A DNA stretch of 58,254 nt from Deltaproteobacteria bacterium (GCA_020845895.1 JADLEX010000086.1:1-58254); one strand, 5' to 3'; shown: positions 37,628 through 47,879, numbered from the stretch's first letter. Numbers and translations: made by a program. The notes: a model not told the origin generated them from the sequence alone.

Positions 37628-37789
37628 CGCAGTCCCCTCTCATCCCACTTCCGGAAGATCCGGAGGTATTCATTGACATCCGTCATCTTCGTGGGATCGT
37701 CAACCCACAAGGCCCGAGCCACGATTGACACCCGCGAATCGCCGACATATCAATTGCGCACATTCCCCCGGGCGGGAGAGGAGATCGAC

Positions 37790-38275
37790 ATGAAGTACGG
37801 AAAATGGATCGTGCTCACGCTGGCGGTGTTCGCGCTGGTCGCGGGCGCTGCGATTGCCGGCAACACCGAGGATATGGCGAAGAAGGCCGGCCACCCCTGC
37901 GCCGCCGATGGCAAACCCTGCGGCGCGAAGGCCGAGGGCCAGCCATGCCCGATGAAAGCCGACGGCGCGCCGTGCGACCCGGCGACCTGCGCGCACGCGA
38001 AGGACGGAAAGCCCTGCGACAATCCCGCCTGCCCCATGCACAAAGCGGGCGCGGAAGCCGCCGCTTGGCTCGCCAACGGCTACGACAAGGCGCTCAAAGT
38101 CGGCGACCAGGCCAAGTGCGCCACGTGCGGCGACGGGTCGGAGTCCGCGATCACCGCCAAGACCAAGCACGTCGAATTGAACGGCAAGCACTACTACTTC
38201 TGCTGCATGGGCTGCGCCCAGAAGTTCCAGAAGGCGCACGGCGGCGAGATCACCGCGGTCGGCGCGGGCTCGTAA
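37790..38275 (+). CDS. secreted Cys-rich protein with YHS/TRASH-like domain
   Basis: Exported protein of 161 aa. Signal peptide (ends GAAIAG), then a Cys-rich stretch with repeated units such as ADGKPC, ADGAPC and KDGKPC (residues about 35-85), then a TRASH/YHS-like domain with CATC, YYFCCMGC and the KFQKAHGG ending. Such domains bind copper or other soft metals. No lipobox, so it is probably free in the periplasm. GGAG lies 7 bases before the ATG. A hairpin follows the stop. It may buffer or deliver metal. Confidence 0.75.
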   Translation: MKYGKWIVLTLAVFALVAGAAIAGNTEDMAKKAGHPCAADGKPCGAKAEGQPCPMKADGAPCDPATCAHAKDGKPCDNPACPMHKAGAEAAAWLANGYDKALKVGDQAKCATCGDGSESAITAKTKHVELNGKHYYFCCMGCAQKFQKAHGGEITAVGAGS

Positions 38276-38297
38276 CCCAAACCATCCGAATCGAACG

Positions 38298-38320
38298 AGG
38301 GCCGGTTCGCCGGCCCTTCG
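38298..38320 (+). terminator. terminator-like hairpin after the YHS-like gene
   Basis: AGGGCCGG pairs with CCGGCCCT around TTCG, but the T tract is broken (TTCGTCC). The core GGCCGGTTCGCCGGCCCTT (38300-38318) reappears exactly at 40430-40448. Confidence 0.5.
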
Positions 38321-38331
38321 TCCGAGAATTG

Positions 38332-38757
38332 CTAATCAGACCCCGGTAATTCCAGAAACTTCCGCAACCGCCTTTCGAGCCAGCCCGTGTCTCCAATTTG
38401 ACATTCCCAAAGTACAAGTACATCCCAACCACCTGTTCGCAATAGTTTGATGTTTTCAGAATCCCTCTTTACGTTGCGCGCAAGCTTCGAGTGCCAGAAC
38501 TCTTCATTCGAGCGCGGTGTCTTCGCCTTTCGACAGGATTTCGCTGCGTGCTGGTGCCAGAAACATCCGTGAACGAAAACAACCTTGCGTCGTCCGGCAA
38601 ACACAAGATCCGGCTTGCCGGGAAGTCCCGCTCCATGCAAGCGGAAACGAAAACCAAGCCGATGCGCCATGCGTCGAACGATCAATTCTGGTTGAGTGTT
38701 TTTGCCGCGAACAGCGCGCATATTCGAGCTGCGTTGTTCCTTGGAAATTCGATCCAT
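38332..38757 (-). CDS. vsr: very short patch repair endonuclease Vsr
   Basis: Mismatch endonuclease of 141 aa that nicks at T:G mismatches left when 5-methylcytosine deaminates. The family pattern is clear: DRISKEQRSSNMRAVRGKNT, GLPGKPDLVFAGRRKVVFVH, GCFWHQH and WDVLVLWECQ, with the catalytic Asp in KPDLVF. It is the natural partner of the C5 methyltransferase two genes upstream. The ATG at 38757 shares one base with the stop of the HNH gene, so the genes are coupled. Base composition is clearly lower than the surroundings. Confidence 0.95.
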   Translation of the reverse strand: MDRISKEQRSSNMRAVRGKNTQPELIVRRMAHRLGFRFRLHGAGLPGKPDLVFAGRRKVVFVHGCFWHQHAAKSCRKAKTPRSNEEFWHSKLARNVKRDSENIKLLRTGGWDVLVLWECQIGDTGWLERRLRKFLELPGSD

Positions 38758-39326
38758 CACTCGACATTAAATTTCGTTCGAAGCCACTCATAGACGGCGA
38801 ATTGCTCATCTTGCCCGGCCCGACGAATCTGCTGAAGTAGCCAGATTTTGCTTGGCTTTTCGGTCGTCAAATTCTTCGCTCCTTGGTTGCACGATGAACA
38901 AAGCGCGCGGAGATTTGTCAACTCGTCTTTACCGCCTATGCTTTTATCTATTATGTGGCCGATATGTAGTCTAATTGTTCGTCCGGTTTCCTCATCCTTA
39001 TCGCCAGCTCCACGCCCGCACATTTGACACGTGAATCCGTTTCGATCGAGAACTTGAGCACGAAGTCGCGCTGAAATGCCTCGCCGAAATGCGGGTCTAG
39101 GCTTCGTGGGCGGTTTTTCGGTTAGTAGATATTGGCCTGGCTTCAGGCTATTGGTATCGTTATGCGTCTTGATGGGCCAACCTTCGTCCTCGCGCAATTC
39201 ACGGACACGACGTGCCCATTCACTCGCACCTCCGGAAGCATCGCGTATTTCGTCCGAAGTTAAAATTCTGCCGATGTTGGCGAGAAAGAAACGACGGATT
39301 TTCTCTTTCGAGCCGAAATCGCGCAT
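38757..39326 (-). CDS. winged-helix HNH endonuclease, probable restriction enzyme
   Basis: Endonuclease of 189 aa. Residues 8-60 (KIRRFFLANIGRILTSDEIR to RELREDEGWPI) form a winged-helix DNA-binding domain; residues about 95-155 are an HNH domain with CQMCGR and CSSCNQ zinc pairs and the catalytic HIGHI. It lies between a C5 methyltransferase and Vsr, so it is the likely restriction half of a type II system. Its start overlaps the methyltransferase end by 67 bases, but the winged helix begins close to this ATG, so the overlap appears real. GC of one counted line is 52%. Confidence 0.88.
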   Translation of the reverse strand: MRDFGSKEKIRRFFLANIGRILTSDEIRDASGGASEWARRVRELREDEGWPIKTHNDTNSLKPGQYLLTEKPPTKPRPAFRRGISARLRAQVLDRNGFTCQMCGRGAGDKDEETGRTIRLHIGHIIDKSIGGKDELTNLRALCSSCNQGAKNLTTEKPSKIWLLQQIRRAGQDEQFAVYEWLRTKFNVE

Positions 39327-40117
39327 TGAACCGCCCCGTTAAGATGTTTGAGCAGTTGTTCCCCAATAAAACGCGTGTACGCCGGCGGGATCGCTTCATT
39401 GATCTCACCCTTTGTCATCCAGTCAATTCCCATCGCATCTCGGGCGGCTGCCAAAGAACAGTTGCCGCCGCCTGTGACTTGGACGAAATCTTTCCATTCG
39501 TCTGTCTTGCCGAAGTGCGATTTGCGACGATCGAATGTGTGAACTTTCGGGTGTTTGGGGTGTGGTGGCGTCATGATCAGAAAGTTGGATTCAAAAAGCC
39601 GATGACGCAGCACGCGAAGACTAGGAAACATCGTCCCGCACAGAACAACCGGATTTTCCAGCGGAGCTCCCTCTACGTTTTCAATTACATACGGTAAACT
39701 GGTATCAATAAGCATTTTTCTAACGGGATCAATCAGTCGCGGCCACGAATCACCGTTCCCATTTCGCTTCGCCAAATCAGAATAAGCCTGACATGGCGGC
39801 GAGGCGTGTATTGCATCGAAAAGCGTTAGAAAGTCAGGATCGAGTGATAGAACATCGGCTTGGATAAACGGCAACGGATAATTTGGTTGAGGAGCGATGT
39901 CAACGCCGACCACGTCAAAACCGGCTTGCCCGTAACCGATTCCAGCACCGCCGGCACAACAGAATAAATCGAGCAGTCGGGGCTTTCTGCCTGTTGACAG
40001 GGGCGTTTTAGCCTCTAAGCAGAAGACGCGTAAGCGACGAGCCGGTTCAGCCGCCCGAGGAATTTTTCCGGCACCCTTTTTAGTCTTCTCTGAACGCGCC
40101 ACGCGCTGATCGGTCAC
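39260..40117 (-). CDS. DNA (cytosine-5-)-methyltransferase
   Basis: C5-cytosine DNA methyltransferase, 285 aa from the GTG at 40117, which has AGAGG 6 bases upstream; a TTG at 40150 is the next choice. Motif I is LLDLFCCAGGAGIGYGQAGF, motif IV the catalytic Cys in SPPCQAYS, motif VI ENVEG, motif VIII-like RVLRHRLF and motifs IX-X MGIDWMTKGEINEAIPPAYT. It is compact, with a short target-recognition region, so sequence specificity cannot be guessed. It probably protects against the overlapping HNH nuclease. The first 45 residues are basic and not conserved in the family as far as I can tell. Confidence 0.93.
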   Translation of the reverse strand: MTDQRVARSEKTKKGAGKIPRAAEPARRLRVFCLEAKTPLSTGRKPRLLDLFCCAGGAGIGYGQAGFDVVGVDIAPQPNYPLPFIQADVLSLDPDFLTLFDAIHASPPCQAYSDLAKRNGNGDSWPRLIDPVRKMLIDTSLPYVIENVEGAPLENPVVLCGTMFPSLRVLRHRLFESNFLIMTPPHPKHPKVHTFDRRKSHFGKTDEWKDFVQVTGGGNCSLAAARDAMGIDWMTKGEINEAIPPAYTRFIGEQLLKHLNGAVQCAISARKRKSVVSFSPTSAEF

Positions 40118-40257
40118 GTCTGTCCTCTTCTCTCGCAGTCGATCCGGCAAGTCGAGGTTGCTGACCCGATTAGGAGCCTCTTCCGTCCAAAAACTGTCGA
40201 GTCCTCGAATGCGAGCCTTCGGCCCACTCCGTCCGTTCGGCCTTTGCTTCGGCAGAG

Positions 40258-40287
40258 AGTATGCCTGAGAACGCCCCCGTGGTTCAA
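40258..40287 (-). promoter_or_regulatory. candidate promoter of the restriction-modification operon
   Basis: TTGAAC (40287-40282) and CATACT (40263-40258) on the minus strand, 18 bases apart, about 130 bases before the methyltransferase start. Confidence 0.45.
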
Positions 40288-40429
40288 GCCGATCACGAAC
40301 TTCGCTTCTTGCGATTCCACTTCACGGGGTCGGTTGTCCCTTCGGTGCTACGACGATGCTGGAGGTTTTCAGCACAGCATATTTTCGAGGTGTCGTCAAA
40401 ACGAAACGATTCCATCTCTTGATTGGCAC

Positions 40430-40451
40430 GGCCGGTTCGCCGGCCCTTTTT
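40430..40451 (+). terminator. plus-strand terminator separated from its gene
   Basis: GGCCGG pairs with CCGGCC around TTCG, then C and five T. It points rightward, but the nearest plus-strand gene upstream ends 2.1 kb away, beyond the restriction-modification genes. Confidence 0.7.
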
Positions 40452-42428
40452 CTATTCGGCTTCGGCGACCTCGTCCGTCTCCGACGCCGCCGGCAACCGC
40501 GACGCGTAGCCCAGCACCTGCTCGAAATCGCCCGTCACCGGAAAATCGGGCAGGCTCTTCAGGATGCGTCCGCCGTAGTTCTTGCTGCGCACGCGTACGT
40601 CGGTCAGGGCGAGCAGGCCCTTGTCGGTGCGCCGCCGGATCAATCGCCCGAGCCCCTGCTTGAGGCTGATGATCGCCTGCGGCACCTGATAGTCGCGAAA
40701 CGCGTTGCCGCCCTTCGACTTGATGCGCTCGATGCGCGCCTCGAGCAGCGGCTCGCCCGGCGACGCGAAGGGCAGCTTGTCGATCACCACGCATGAAAGG
40801 GCTTCGCCCGCCACGTCCACGCCTTCCCAGAAGGACTGCGTGGCGAAGAGAACGGAGTGCGTGTCGTCGCGAAAGCGCTCCAGCAGCGCGGCCTTCGACC
40901 CCTGGCCCTGCATCATCGTCACGTAGGGCAGTTTGTCCGCCATGGCCTCGTACGCACGCTCCATGTTGCGATACGACGTGAACAGCAACAGCGCCCGTCC
41001 GCGCGTCGCCGCCACCAGCTCGCCGATCTGGGCGATGTACGAATCCATGAACGCGCTCGACGCCGGTTCGGGGAACTCGCGCGGAATATAAAGGGCGGTC
41101 TGCGTCTGATAGTCGAAGCACGTGGGCAACACCAGCTCGGCCGCTTCGAAGTCGATGCCCATGCGCGAGCGGAAGAAGCGGAAATCGCGGTCGGTGGCGA
41201 GCGTCGCCGAGGTGAAGATCACCGCGCACGCCTCCTTGAACAGCGCCTCGCGCACGCGGTTCGCCGGCTCGATCGGCTCCGCGACGACGTGCACGCCGCG
41301 CCCGCGCACCTCGACGTAGTGCACGAACTCCTCATCCTCGAGATTCGCGACGACCGCGCCCTCGGCGAGCGTTTCGTTCGCACGGTCGGCGAGCGCGGCC
41401 AGCTCGGGCGATTCGAGATCGCGCCCCAGCCGCGCGAGCAACCCCGCGAGCCGGCGCAGGTTTTCCTCAACCTGCGGCCAGTGCGCGAAGAGGGCGTCGC
41501 TCGCGCCGGGGCGCAGGCGGAGCTTTTCGTCCTGCCCGCGCGGGAACGCGCCGAAGAACTGATCGGCGCCGGTGCGCAACGCGCGCAGCGCGGCGACGTG
41601 GCGCGACTCGGTGGGCGCGATGCGCGAGACCGCGGCGACGACGTCGCGGTCGAGCTCGTCCACCATGAACGACGACAGACGGCTCGCGAAAAAGCCGGTG
41701 GCCACGTCCTCGAGCCCGTGCGCCTCGTCAAAGATCACCGCGTGGTAATCGGGGATCACCTCGCCGTGGCCGTCCTCCTTGAGCGCGAGATCGGCGAAGA
41801 AGAGGTGATGGTTGGCGATGACGACGTCGGCCGAGGCCGCGCGGCGGCGCATCTTCTGCACGAAGCAGTCGGTCTCCTTGGTGCAGACTCCGCCCGGGCA
41901 GTTGTGGCGCGTCGAGGTCACGTCCAGCCAGAAGGGATCGTCCTCCGAAATCCAGTCCACCTCGGCGCGGTCGCCGGTGTCGGAGGTCGCGACCCACTCG
42001 GCGAAGCGACGAAACTGTGTGGCCTCCTCGCGCGTGCGAAACCGCGGCGCGTCGCAAAACAGCCGCCAGCGGTGCTTGCACAGGTAGTTCGCGCGGCCCT
42101 TCATCAACACCACGCGGGCGTCGAAGCCGAGCCGGTCGCGCAGAAACGGCCAGTCCTTGCGGATGATCTGTTCCTGCAAATTCTTGGTGCCGGTGGCGAC
42201 CACGACGCGGCGGTCGTAAAGCAGGGCGGGGATCAGATACGCGAGCGTCTTGCCCGTACCGGTGGGCGCTTCGGCGAGCAGCGTGCCGTCGCCCGCGAGC
42301 GCCGTCGCCACCGCCTCGGCCATCTGCATCTGGCCGGGCCGGTCTTCGTAACCGGGCACGGTCTTCGACAAAAGGCCGTTCGGTCCGAAGAATCGGCGGA
42401 TCTCGTTGAGCGGAGCATCACCCGGCAA
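40452..42428 (-). CDS. dinG: DinG/XPD-family ATP-dependent helicase
   Basis: Superfamily 2 Fe-S helicase of 658 aa unwinding 5'-3', probably for repair of stalled forks, R-loops or D-loops. Walker A is EAPTGTGKT, the DEAH box FDEAH, and an iron-sulfur cluster is suggested by Cys in NYLCKH, LFCD, CPGGVC and TDC between them. Motif VI-like QGLGRLIRR is near the C-terminus. It lacks the exonuclease domain of some DinG proteins. I chose the TTG at 42428 because GGAG lies 8 bases upstream and the conserved start follows; GTG codons at 42461 and beyond are alternatives. Confidence 0.9.
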   Translation of the reverse strand: MPGDAPLNEIRRFFGPNGLLSKTVPGYEDRPGQMQMAEAVATALAGDGTLLAEAPTGTGKTLAYLIPALLYDRRVVVATGTKNLQEQIIRKDWPFLRDRLGFDARVVLMKGRANYLCKHRWRLFCDAPRFRTREEATQFRRFAEWVATSDTGDRAEVDWISEDDPFWLDVTSTRHNCPGGVCTKETDCFVQKMRRRAASADVVIANHHLFFADLALKEDGHGEVIPDYHAVIFDEAHGLEDVATGFFASRLSSFMVDELDRDVVAAVSRIAPTESRHVAALRALRTGADQFFGAFPRGQDEKLRLRPGASDALFAHWPQVEENLRRLAGLLARLGRDLESPELAALADRANETLAEGAVVANLEDEEFVHYVEVRGRGVHVVAEPIEPANRVREALFKEACAVIFTSATLATDRDFRFFRSRMGIDFEAAELVLPTCFDYQTQTALYIPREFPEPASSAFMDSYIAQIGELVAATRGRALLLFTSYRNMERAYEAMADKLPYVTMMQGQGSKAALLERFRDDTHSVLFATQSFWEGVDVAGEALSCVVIDKLPFASPGEPLLEARIERIKSKGGNAFRDYQVPQAIISLKQGLGRLIRRRTDKGLLALTDVRVRSKNYGGRILKSLPDFPVTGDFEQVLGYASRLPAASETDEVAEAE

Positions 42429-42504
42429 ACTCGCGTCTCCGTGCGGCGCAAATGCGCTCACGCCACTTAGCACAGCCGGGGGCGGCTGTGCCACAGGCGC
42501 GGAA

Positions 42505-42581
42505 CCCTCACCCCGCCTCGCTTTGCTCGTCACCCCTCTCCCGTCATGACGGGCGAGGGGTCGCGTCAGCGGGGGTGAGGG
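42505..42581. repeat. REP-like palindromic element, copy 1
   Basis: Outer arms CCCTCACCCC (42505-42514) and GGGGTGAGGG (42572-42581); inner imperfect palindrome around CTCTCCCGTCATGACGGG (42536-42553). It fills the gap between the PAS and helicase genes. Copy 2 is at 51264-51332. Confidence 0.75.
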
Positions 42582-42586
42582 TCGCT

Positions 42587-43222
42587 CTACCCGTTCAGCT
42601 TGGCGGCGGTTTTGGAGGCGGCGAGTTCGCGCAGGCGCGCGCCGTAAAGATGCTCCACGCACTCGGGGCAGAAGCCGTGCGAGAAGGACGCATCCGAGTG
42701 CGCCGCGACGTAGGCTTCGACGTTTTCCCAGTAGTCCTCGTCGTTGCGCACCTTTTTGCACGACGCGCAGATGGGGATGATGCCCCGCAGCTTGACGAGC
42801 TCGGTGACGTCTTCGAGCGTGATGAGCGCCAGCGTTTCGCCCGCGTATTCGATCGGCACGGCGGAGATCAACACGTTTTTGCGGACCTTTTCGCCGTTGC
42901 GGACGACGGAAAGATCGGCGGACTGTCGTTTCGTCGATGTTCCGCCCACGGCCCGGCGAACGGCGGCACGAAGGGCGCACTCCGTCCTGCAGAACTCGCC
43001 GAAGCCGCACCCCTGCGGATGGTCGCGCTCGTGTTCGCAGCCCATCCACGGACCCGTTCGGCGAATTGCTTCGTCCGATTCCCCCGGAATGCGGAACTCG
43101 CGTTCGGCGGACGCGTTGGCATATCGCACCACGCCTTCCGCGTCGGTGACGATGAGATTGGCACTGACGGAATCGAGGATGTGCTCAAGGAAATCGAATG
43201 AGATCACACGTTCGGCCAACAC
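42587..43222 (-). CDS. PAS-domain protein with Cys-rich insert and CxxC tail
   Basis: Signalling-type protein of 211 aa with no output domain. Residues about 10-140 are a PAS domain interrupted by a Cys-rich loop, GCEHERDHPQGCGFGEFCR, with four or five Cys. The C-terminal part carries the PICASCKKVRND and FSHGFCPEC motifs often seen after PAS domains in sensor kinases. Together these could hold metal or an Fe-S cluster and sense redox state. The GTG at 43222 has GGAGGG 5 bases upstream. It is divergent from the NtrC-type regulator, a plausible partner. Confidence 0.78.
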   Translation of the reverse strand: MLAERVISFDFLEHILDSVSANLIVTDAEGVVRYANASAEREFRIPGESDEAIRRTGPWMGCEHERDHPQGCGFGEFCRTECALRAAVRRAVGGTSTKRQSADLSVVRNGEKVRKNVLISAVPIEYAGETLALITLEDVTELVKLRGIIPICASCKKVRNDEDYWENVEAYVAAHSDASFSHGFCPECVEHLYGARLRELAASKTAAKLNG

Positions 43223-43510
43223 GACGCCCTCCCGCGTTTTTCACTCCCGGTGACTTATTCCTGTCTTCGTCATACCTATCGGGATGGGACCGGACATTCT
43301 CAAGGGAAATTTGAACGAAAGCAGTCCGTTTTTCGGCGGGATGTCCGACGCCCGGCGAGCGTCATTCGAGTTCGCGCCAAAGCATTTCAGGAATGAATCC
43401 CGCATCATGCGGTCGGGATTCCCTCTACACCGCGTCCGATCAACCCACGCCATGTGAGCATCGGGGCCAACCACGTTGACATCGTTGCCTGCTCGGGGAA
43501 GAACGAATCC

Positions 43511-44911
<1,401 letters not shown>

Positions 44912-44937
44912 GGGGTGCGAAGGCTCATCACTCCCAA

Positions 44938-47691
44938 CTATTGAGACTGCGAGTCCGGCCTCGGTCCTTCCATTGTGCCGTAAAGCACTTTCCATTGCCC
45001 CCATGAGCAGTCCGCCGGTCGCCCGCGCTCATCCCAGCACGTCCATGTCTTTTTCTCGCCGTCTTCGTATAGGACATCGCCGATTTTCGTTCCGTTTTTT
45101 CTCCAGAACGAACATCGAAAAGCGCCTTTCATTTCGTCGCCGAAATCGCACTCGAAAGCCCGTTTGCCGCCATCGTACCAGTAGGTCCAGCGCCCGACCG
45201 ATGCGGAGCGTTGAAAATTCGCCTGCAACCAGATGTGCCCGCTCGCCCACCAGAAAGTCCATTCGCCTTGGCGAGCACTATCCAGAAATTCGCCTTCCCT
45301 CGATTTCCGCCCATTGGGCCAGTATTGAACGGCATGGCCGGTCGGAAGTTGTATGTCGGCCTTCGGGCGACCGTTTTCGTACCAGGATCGGAACGGACCC
45401 AAATCCATATAACCGAAACGGTCCGCCGGGAGTTCCCAGTAGACGGCGTCTTCGAGCAGTTGGTGCGCGGGGTCTGTCCAGGTTCGGCAGTGGGCAGTCC
45501 CGGGCTGTTCCGGCGGCGGCGGAGAATCGGGATACGCCCCACGCATGTACGGTTCCGCTTCCGGGTGCGAACCGTCCCAAGGCGGCCCGTGGTTGCATTC
45601 GCGAACGTAGCGACCGTTTTTCATTCGGAACTTCTGAATGCCCACCGGGTTCCCCTCGATCCGATACGCCTCCACGTCGATCGGCAAAGGATCTTCGACG
45701 ACGTATTCGATGCCGATGAGCGACGGGAAGTATCGGTCTGTCTGGACAGAAACCGAGAGGTGGCCCGTCAAGTTCCCGGGGATGTCTTCGATCTTTTCAA
45801 AATTCGTCCGTGGGACAACCGTTTCGATCGAAAGACCGTTGCGATAGTCCTCTTCCTTCACGACCACGCACTCGCCCGTCGTCGGGTTCGTCTCTCGGAA
45901 GATCCATCGCCCCTCGCGTTTGTCTCCACGATGGAACTCACCCTCCACGAGCACGCAGCTGTTTTCATCGAACTCGAAATGTCGCCCGATCCGATCCCAC
46001 TCAGGATGGATATCGAGTTCGCGGACGTAGCACTCCGTGCCGCCGCCGTCACGGTCAGACACATATTTTCGCGCGAGGCTTTGCAACGTGACGCCCAATT
46101 CCTTGCCCTCCACATAGCTCTCAAAAACGGGGCAGGGATGTTTTGGACCGTATCGAAGTAGACCGTCGACCAGTCCCCGAGAGAATGGGACTTCCATGCT
46201 ATCGAAGCACTTTTCCGAGTCGCGATCATAGCCTTCAAAGCGCCAAATCCCATCTTGCTGCCCGTCCCGAAATCGTCCGTCCCTCGCGATGCATCCGTGC
46301 CGGTCCACCTCGGTCCAGCGACCGACGGGTTGTCCGTCGCGGTACCGGCCTCTTGTGAGACGCGAGAAATCACGCGACTCGTAGGCGACCGTCCCGTGTG
46401 GTTTCCCGTTTTTCAGGGGAATTTCCCACTTGTTTTTGTCGAACGTGGTCGCTTTCACCGCGCCGTCCGGTAGCGTCGCCGTCAACCAACGGTCGTTCTC
46501 GACAAACTCACCGCCCCGGTGGAAGTAGCTTCCGGTCAGCTCTCCGCCGTCGTAGGACGCGGTCTCCTTCGTGACGCCGTTTTCCCAAAACTCCACCCAG
46601 GGACCTTGCTTTCGACCATCGCGATATTCGCCGACCGACTTCGTCACACCGTTGGTGTGGAAGGTGGTCCATAGGCCCGTTTTTTCCCCCGCGTCGTAAG
46701 CCCCGGCGTCCTTCAACACGCCGTTCGTGTGACGCGTCGTCCACAGCCCGTGCTTCGCGGGTCCGCAATACCCTCCCTCCGCCTCGATCGACGCGTACAG
46801 GTACGTGGACAGGTAGGGGACGAAAACGTCTTCACGATCCTCGAAACGACAACGTTCACCACGTTCACGTGAATCCAGCCACCACGCGAAATCTTCCACC
46901 TGCATTTCGAGCAGGCGGCGCATACCCGCGCGTTCCTTTTCCAAACGAGGTTGGGTCAGTGCCAGGTGAGTGAAGTTATATCTCAAGTATTCCCCTTTGA
47001 CCTCCCGGTCCGTCATGCTCGGTCGTTTCGCGAGTTCCGGGATGTGTTCCTCCAGCCGGAACAACGGGTCGTAGAAGACAACGACCACTTGCGGTCCAGC
47101 GAGTTGACGGGCAGCGTCTTGTACGATGAGCGCGGCGTGAAGAGTCCGAATCGGTCCGGCTCGTTTGAGCGGCGGCTGCCCGTACGCAGCGATCGCATCA
47201 GCGTCGGCCACGGAGACGTACTCGACCCCGATTCCATTCCTCGCATCGTAGAGGTCGAATGATAAGGGACGCCGAAACTGCGTCGGAGAGGGCTTGCGTC
47301 GGATTAATTCATGGTAGTCTGACATCGATCCGGGCAACCCGAGGAGGTGTCCGAACGCTCCGTAAGGCGGAGGCGTGAAAGCCAGGGAGTAATCGATTTT
47401 TTCGTGGCGCGTCATGTAGGTGAAATTTGGAAACTCCTTCCTTCCGCCGAACTGCGTCAAGCCATAACGCGCCAGAACCTCTCGAATGAGGCTGAGTGCG
47501 TCGTCCTCGCCAATGCTGGTGGGCGACTCGCTTCGTTCCGATCCGTCGCCATGCTCAAACACCGGCGCGACCGCCGTGCGTTCCGCGGGGGGATTCGGCA
47601 GACGCGACTCGGCGCCCGTTCCCGCGCGGCACGCGACGAAGGTCAGAAAGAATACATAGAGCATGAAGACGCGGACGAACGCTCGCGGCAT
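44938..47691 (-). CDS. large lipoprotein with MORN-like repeats
   Basis: Exported protein of 917 aa. Signal peptide (LYVFFLTFVAC) with a probable lipid Cys. Residues about 40-275 are a unique region. Two blocks of MORN-like repeats (about 300-470 and 800-890) follow the pattern G-x-W-x(4)-NG-x(8)-Y-x-G, e.g. HGLWTTRHTNG, TGLWTTFHTNG and QGPWVEFWENG; this is the YwqK-type repeat. Between them is a Cys-containing region with no known domain. Such repeats are often surface or toxin-neutralising modules, but I see no toxin nearby. The ATG at 47691 begins a normal signal peptide; one at 47736 has a better ribosome site. The gene lies 188 bases downstream of uppP. Confidence 0.75.
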   Translation of the reverse strand: MPRAFVRVFMLYVFFLTFVACRAGTGAESRLPNPPAERTAVAPVFEHGDGSERSESPTSIGEDDALSLIREVLARYGLTQFGGRKEFPNFTYMTRHEKIDYSLAFTPPPYGAFGHLLGLPGSMSDYHELIRRKPSPTQFRRPLSFDLYDARNGIGVEYVSVADADAIAAYGQPPLKRAGPIRTLHAALIVQDAARQLAGPQVVVVFYDPLFRLEEHIPELAKRPSMTDREVKGEYLRYNFTHLALTQPRLEKERAGMRRLLEMQVEDFAWWLDSRERGERCRFEDREDVFVPYLSTYLYASIEAEGGYCGPAKHGLWTTRHTNGVLKDAGAYDAGEKTGLWTTFHTNGVTKSVGEYRDGRKQGPWVEFWENGVTKETASYDGGELTGSYFHRGGEFVENDRWLTATLPDGAVKATTFDKNKWEIPLKNGKPHGTVAYESRDFSRLTRGRYRDGQPVGRWTEVDRHGCIARDGRFRDGQQDGIWRFEGYDRDSEKCFDSMEVPFSRGLVDGLLRYGPKHPCPVFESYVEGKELGVTLQSLARKYVSDRDGGGTECYVRELDIHPEWDRIGRHFEFDENSCVLVEGEFHRGDKREGRWIFRETNPTTGECVVVKEEDYRNGLSIETVVPRTNFEKIEDIPGNLTGHLSVSVQTDRYFPSLIGIEYVVEDPLPIDVEAYRIEGNPVGIQKFRMKNGRYVRECNHGPPWDGSHPEAEPYMRGAYPDSPPPPEQPGTAHCRTWTDPAHQLLEDAVYWELPADRFGYMDLGPFRSWYENGRPKADIQLPTGHAVQYWPNGRKSREGEFLDSARQGEWTFWWASGHIWLQANFQRSASVGRWTYWYDGGKRAFECDFGDEMKGAFRCSFWRKNGTKIGDVLYEDGEKKTWTCWDERGRPADCSWGQWKVLYGTMEGPRPDSQSQ

Positions 47692-47879
47692 GGACGTTGG
47701 TGCTCGCTGATCGGATGTTTCCCCGGCGCTGAACATTCCCAATGCCTCGCGCGAACGGTCATCCCATCCGCGTGATCTCAACTGTTTTCAACGCAATATC
47801 GCCGAGCGCACACGTCCGACGACGCATGCAATTTATCACGGCCCAACAGGGCCGTCCAAGGAAAATTCTTGTCGCCCTC

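Larger units (their letters stand above)
40118..40451. other. 334-base intergenic region upstream of the methyltransferase
   Basis: Lower-GC sequence with a candidate methyltransferase promoter (40258-40287, minus) and a plus-strand terminator (40430-40451). A short minus-strand frame overlapping the methyltransferase start (40114-40320) shows no helix-turn-helix, so I see no controller gene. Confidence 0.5.

Noticed and set aside
40114-40320. Controller protein gene for the restriction-modification operon
   Set aside because: The short frame has no helix-turn-helix and overlaps the methyltransferase start and promoter.
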